Source: an uncultured Clostridia bacterium
GTDB taxonomy: Bacteria > Bacillota > Clostridia > Peptostreptococcales > Acidaminobacteraceae
NCBI GenBank assembly: GCA_945950065.1
Contig: CAMFGQ010000068.1
Span: forward strand, 1 to 7,457
DNA length: 7,457 nt
Direction of reading: 5' to 3'
Positions 6,711 to 7,457 of the stretch are shown here, one piece after another; position 1 is the stretch's first letter; every line of letters begins with the position of its first letter. The notes beneath the pieces are model-generated. The model did no database searches and was not told the origin of the DNA. It saw only the letters and a list, made by a program, of their open reading frames with translations. The translations under genes were made by a program, and so were the position numbers.

Positions 6711-6750
6711 AAGAGGACCTCATTCCAAGATAATTGGATGAGGTCCTCTT
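6711..6750 (-). terminator. Bidirectional terminator between the lipoprotein and membrane protein genes
   Basis: A stem of about 17 bp is formed by AAGAGGACCTCATTCCAA (6711-6728) and TTGGATGAGGTCCTCTT (6734-6750), with a single bulged T and the 5-base loop GATAA. On the minus strand it runs into five T residues, fitting the XRE/membrane-protein unit that ends at 6780. On the plus strand the T run is very short, yet it is also the only terminator available to the lipoprotein gene. Confidence 0.85.
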
Positions 6751-6779
6751 GTATGTAGGCGATGCATTTTGATTGTGAT

Positions 6780-7238
6780 CTAATTCTGGTCCAGCTCCTC
6801 ATTTGTTTTCTTCAGTTTTTTGTTTAGTAGAACTTTATAGAGACTGAGGAGAACAAAGGCGGCAACAAAGGCAGCCACAGAGTATAGGAGGATGCGCTTA
6901 ACTAAAGCAAGACTGAAGGTTTTCTTTTCAACAAAAAGATTTGTAGCTAGGATAAGTCCTCCTAAAAGAAGGGATGCAATGGTAGAGGCAAGTAGGATGA
7001 TTTTTGAGGTCATCTTTTTCTTTTTCAGTTCCCAGATGCCTGCTTTGTAATACACCACAAGCTGCCAAAAACTTAGAATGATAAAGAGCACAAATTCAAC
7101 AATCCACTGACTCATGTGTTTCTTTAAGAAAAGCGCCTGAATCATGATGGAAGCAAAGAGCGTCCAGTAGATAAAACCCAAAATGACCGAATTTCCTTTA
7201 CCAATGATTTTTTCTTGTCGTTCATCAATCTGATACAT
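6780..7238 (-). CDS. Four-helix membrane protein partnered with an XRE regulator
   Basis: The 152-residue protein has four predicted transmembrane helices at about 18-38, 45-64, 80-103 and 115-138. The N-terminus MYQIDERQEKIIGKGN is short and hydrophilic, a basic loop KKKK sits between helices 2 and 3, and the tail is lysine-rich (NKKLKKTNEELDQN). It has no catalytic motif I recognise. The 'DERQ...GKG' opening before TM1 recalls small DUF membrane families (such as DUF6773) that are encoded beside XRE regulators in Bacillota; I hold this only loosely. The ATG at 7238 is preferred, with GGGAGG six bases upstream; the frame is open nine codons further upstream, but starting at a TTG or ATG without a good site. 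The start lies inside the last codons of the regulator gene (14-base overlap), so the two are probably translationally coupled. A terminator follows. Confidence 0.82.
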   Translation of the reverse strand: MYQIDERQEKIIGKGNSVILGFIYWTLFASIMIQALFLKKHMSQWIVEFVLFIILSFWQLVVYYKAGIWELKKKKMTSKIILLASTIASLLLGGLILATNLFVEKKTFSLALVKRILLYSVAAFVAAFVLLSLYKVLLNKKLKKTNEELDQN

Positions 7239-7437
7239 CTTCTTCCTCCCAAAAGAGTTCATCAAGGCTTCGCTTTAGCTGCCAACATATAGATAGGCAG
7301 AGTTGAAGACTGGGATTATACTTTCCATTTTCAATGAGACCTATGGTCTGTCTTGTGACGCCAATGCGCTGAGCAAGTTCCTCCTGAGAGAGTCCCTGTT
7401 CAACGCGAGCCATTTTCATTTTTAGATTCTTTCCCAT
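7225..7437 (-). CDS. Small XRE-family (Cro/CI-type) transcriptional regulator
   Basis: The 70-residue protein is essentially one helix-turn-helix DNA-binding domain. The core LSQEELAQRIGVTRQTIGLIENGKYNPSLQL (about 16-46) has the classic scanning helix VTRQTIGLIE and the NGKYNPSL turn. The short acidic tail LDELFWEEEDVSD is typical of YgzD/YozG-like small regulators. It should bind DNA as a dimer and most often acts as an autorepressor of its own operon. The ATG at 7437 has AGGAGG four bases upstream. The promoter and any operator lie beyond the right edge; only 20 bases upstream are visible. The membrane-protein gene begins before this one ends, so the two form a pair. Confidence 0.92.
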   Translation of the reverse strand: MGKNLKMKMARVEQGLSQEELAQRIGVTRQTIGLIENGKYNPSLQLCLSICWQLKRSLDELFWEEEDVSD

Positions 7438-7457
7438 AGTGCCTCCTGGTTTTCTTG

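Overview
The window looks like an ordinary chromosomal segment of a low-to-mid-GC Bacillota, most likely an anaerobic member of the Clostridia. The grounds are strong AAGGAGG-type ribosome binding sites before almost every gene, a ferredoxin-dependent 2-oxoacid oxidoreductase, a Gram-positive type lipoprotein, an OmpR-type regulator next to a BcrA/LanF-like ABC ATPase, and U-tailed hairpin terminators. The species cannot be named from the sequence alone. No rRNA, tRNA, CRISPR array, insertion sequence or phage gene is visible.

Left part (1-951, minus strand): the N-terminal 71 codons of an ABC transporter ATPase, preceded by an OmpR-family response regulator. The regulator gene is broken by a one-base frameshift two codons before the phosphoacceptor aspartate. 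Such regulators usually sit beside a histidine kinase, and none lies between these two genes. Next comes a strong hairpin terminator (about 1054-1083), then a monocistronic aldehyde dehydrogenase on the minus strand (1097-2497). A divergent gene (2651-3247, plus strand) encodes a cysteine-free member of the uracil-DNA glycosylase superfamily.

Centre (3365-5963): a two-gene minus-strand operon encodes a 2-oxoacid:ferredoxin oxidoreductase. It comprises a gamma-alpha fusion subunit and a TPP-binding beta subunit, coupled by an ATGA overlap and ended by a long hairpin shared with the convergent glycosylase-like gene. The enzyme would oxidatively decarboxylate a 2-oxoacid to an acyl-CoA and reduce ferredoxin, or run in reverse. 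The beta subunit has only three cysteines.

Right part (6061-7457): a divergent gene for a small lipoprotein, possibly NTF2-like, has a plausible extended -10 promoter. It converges on a two-gene minus-strand unit, an XRE-type regulator whose 3' end overlaps a four-helix membrane protein gene; the two sides share a bidirectional terminator. This pairing is a common small regulatory module of unknown function.

I found no clear new multi-gene system. The observations most worth checking are the frameshift in the response regulator, the missing cluster-ligand cysteine in the beta subunit, and the unusual motif combination of the glycosylase-like protein.
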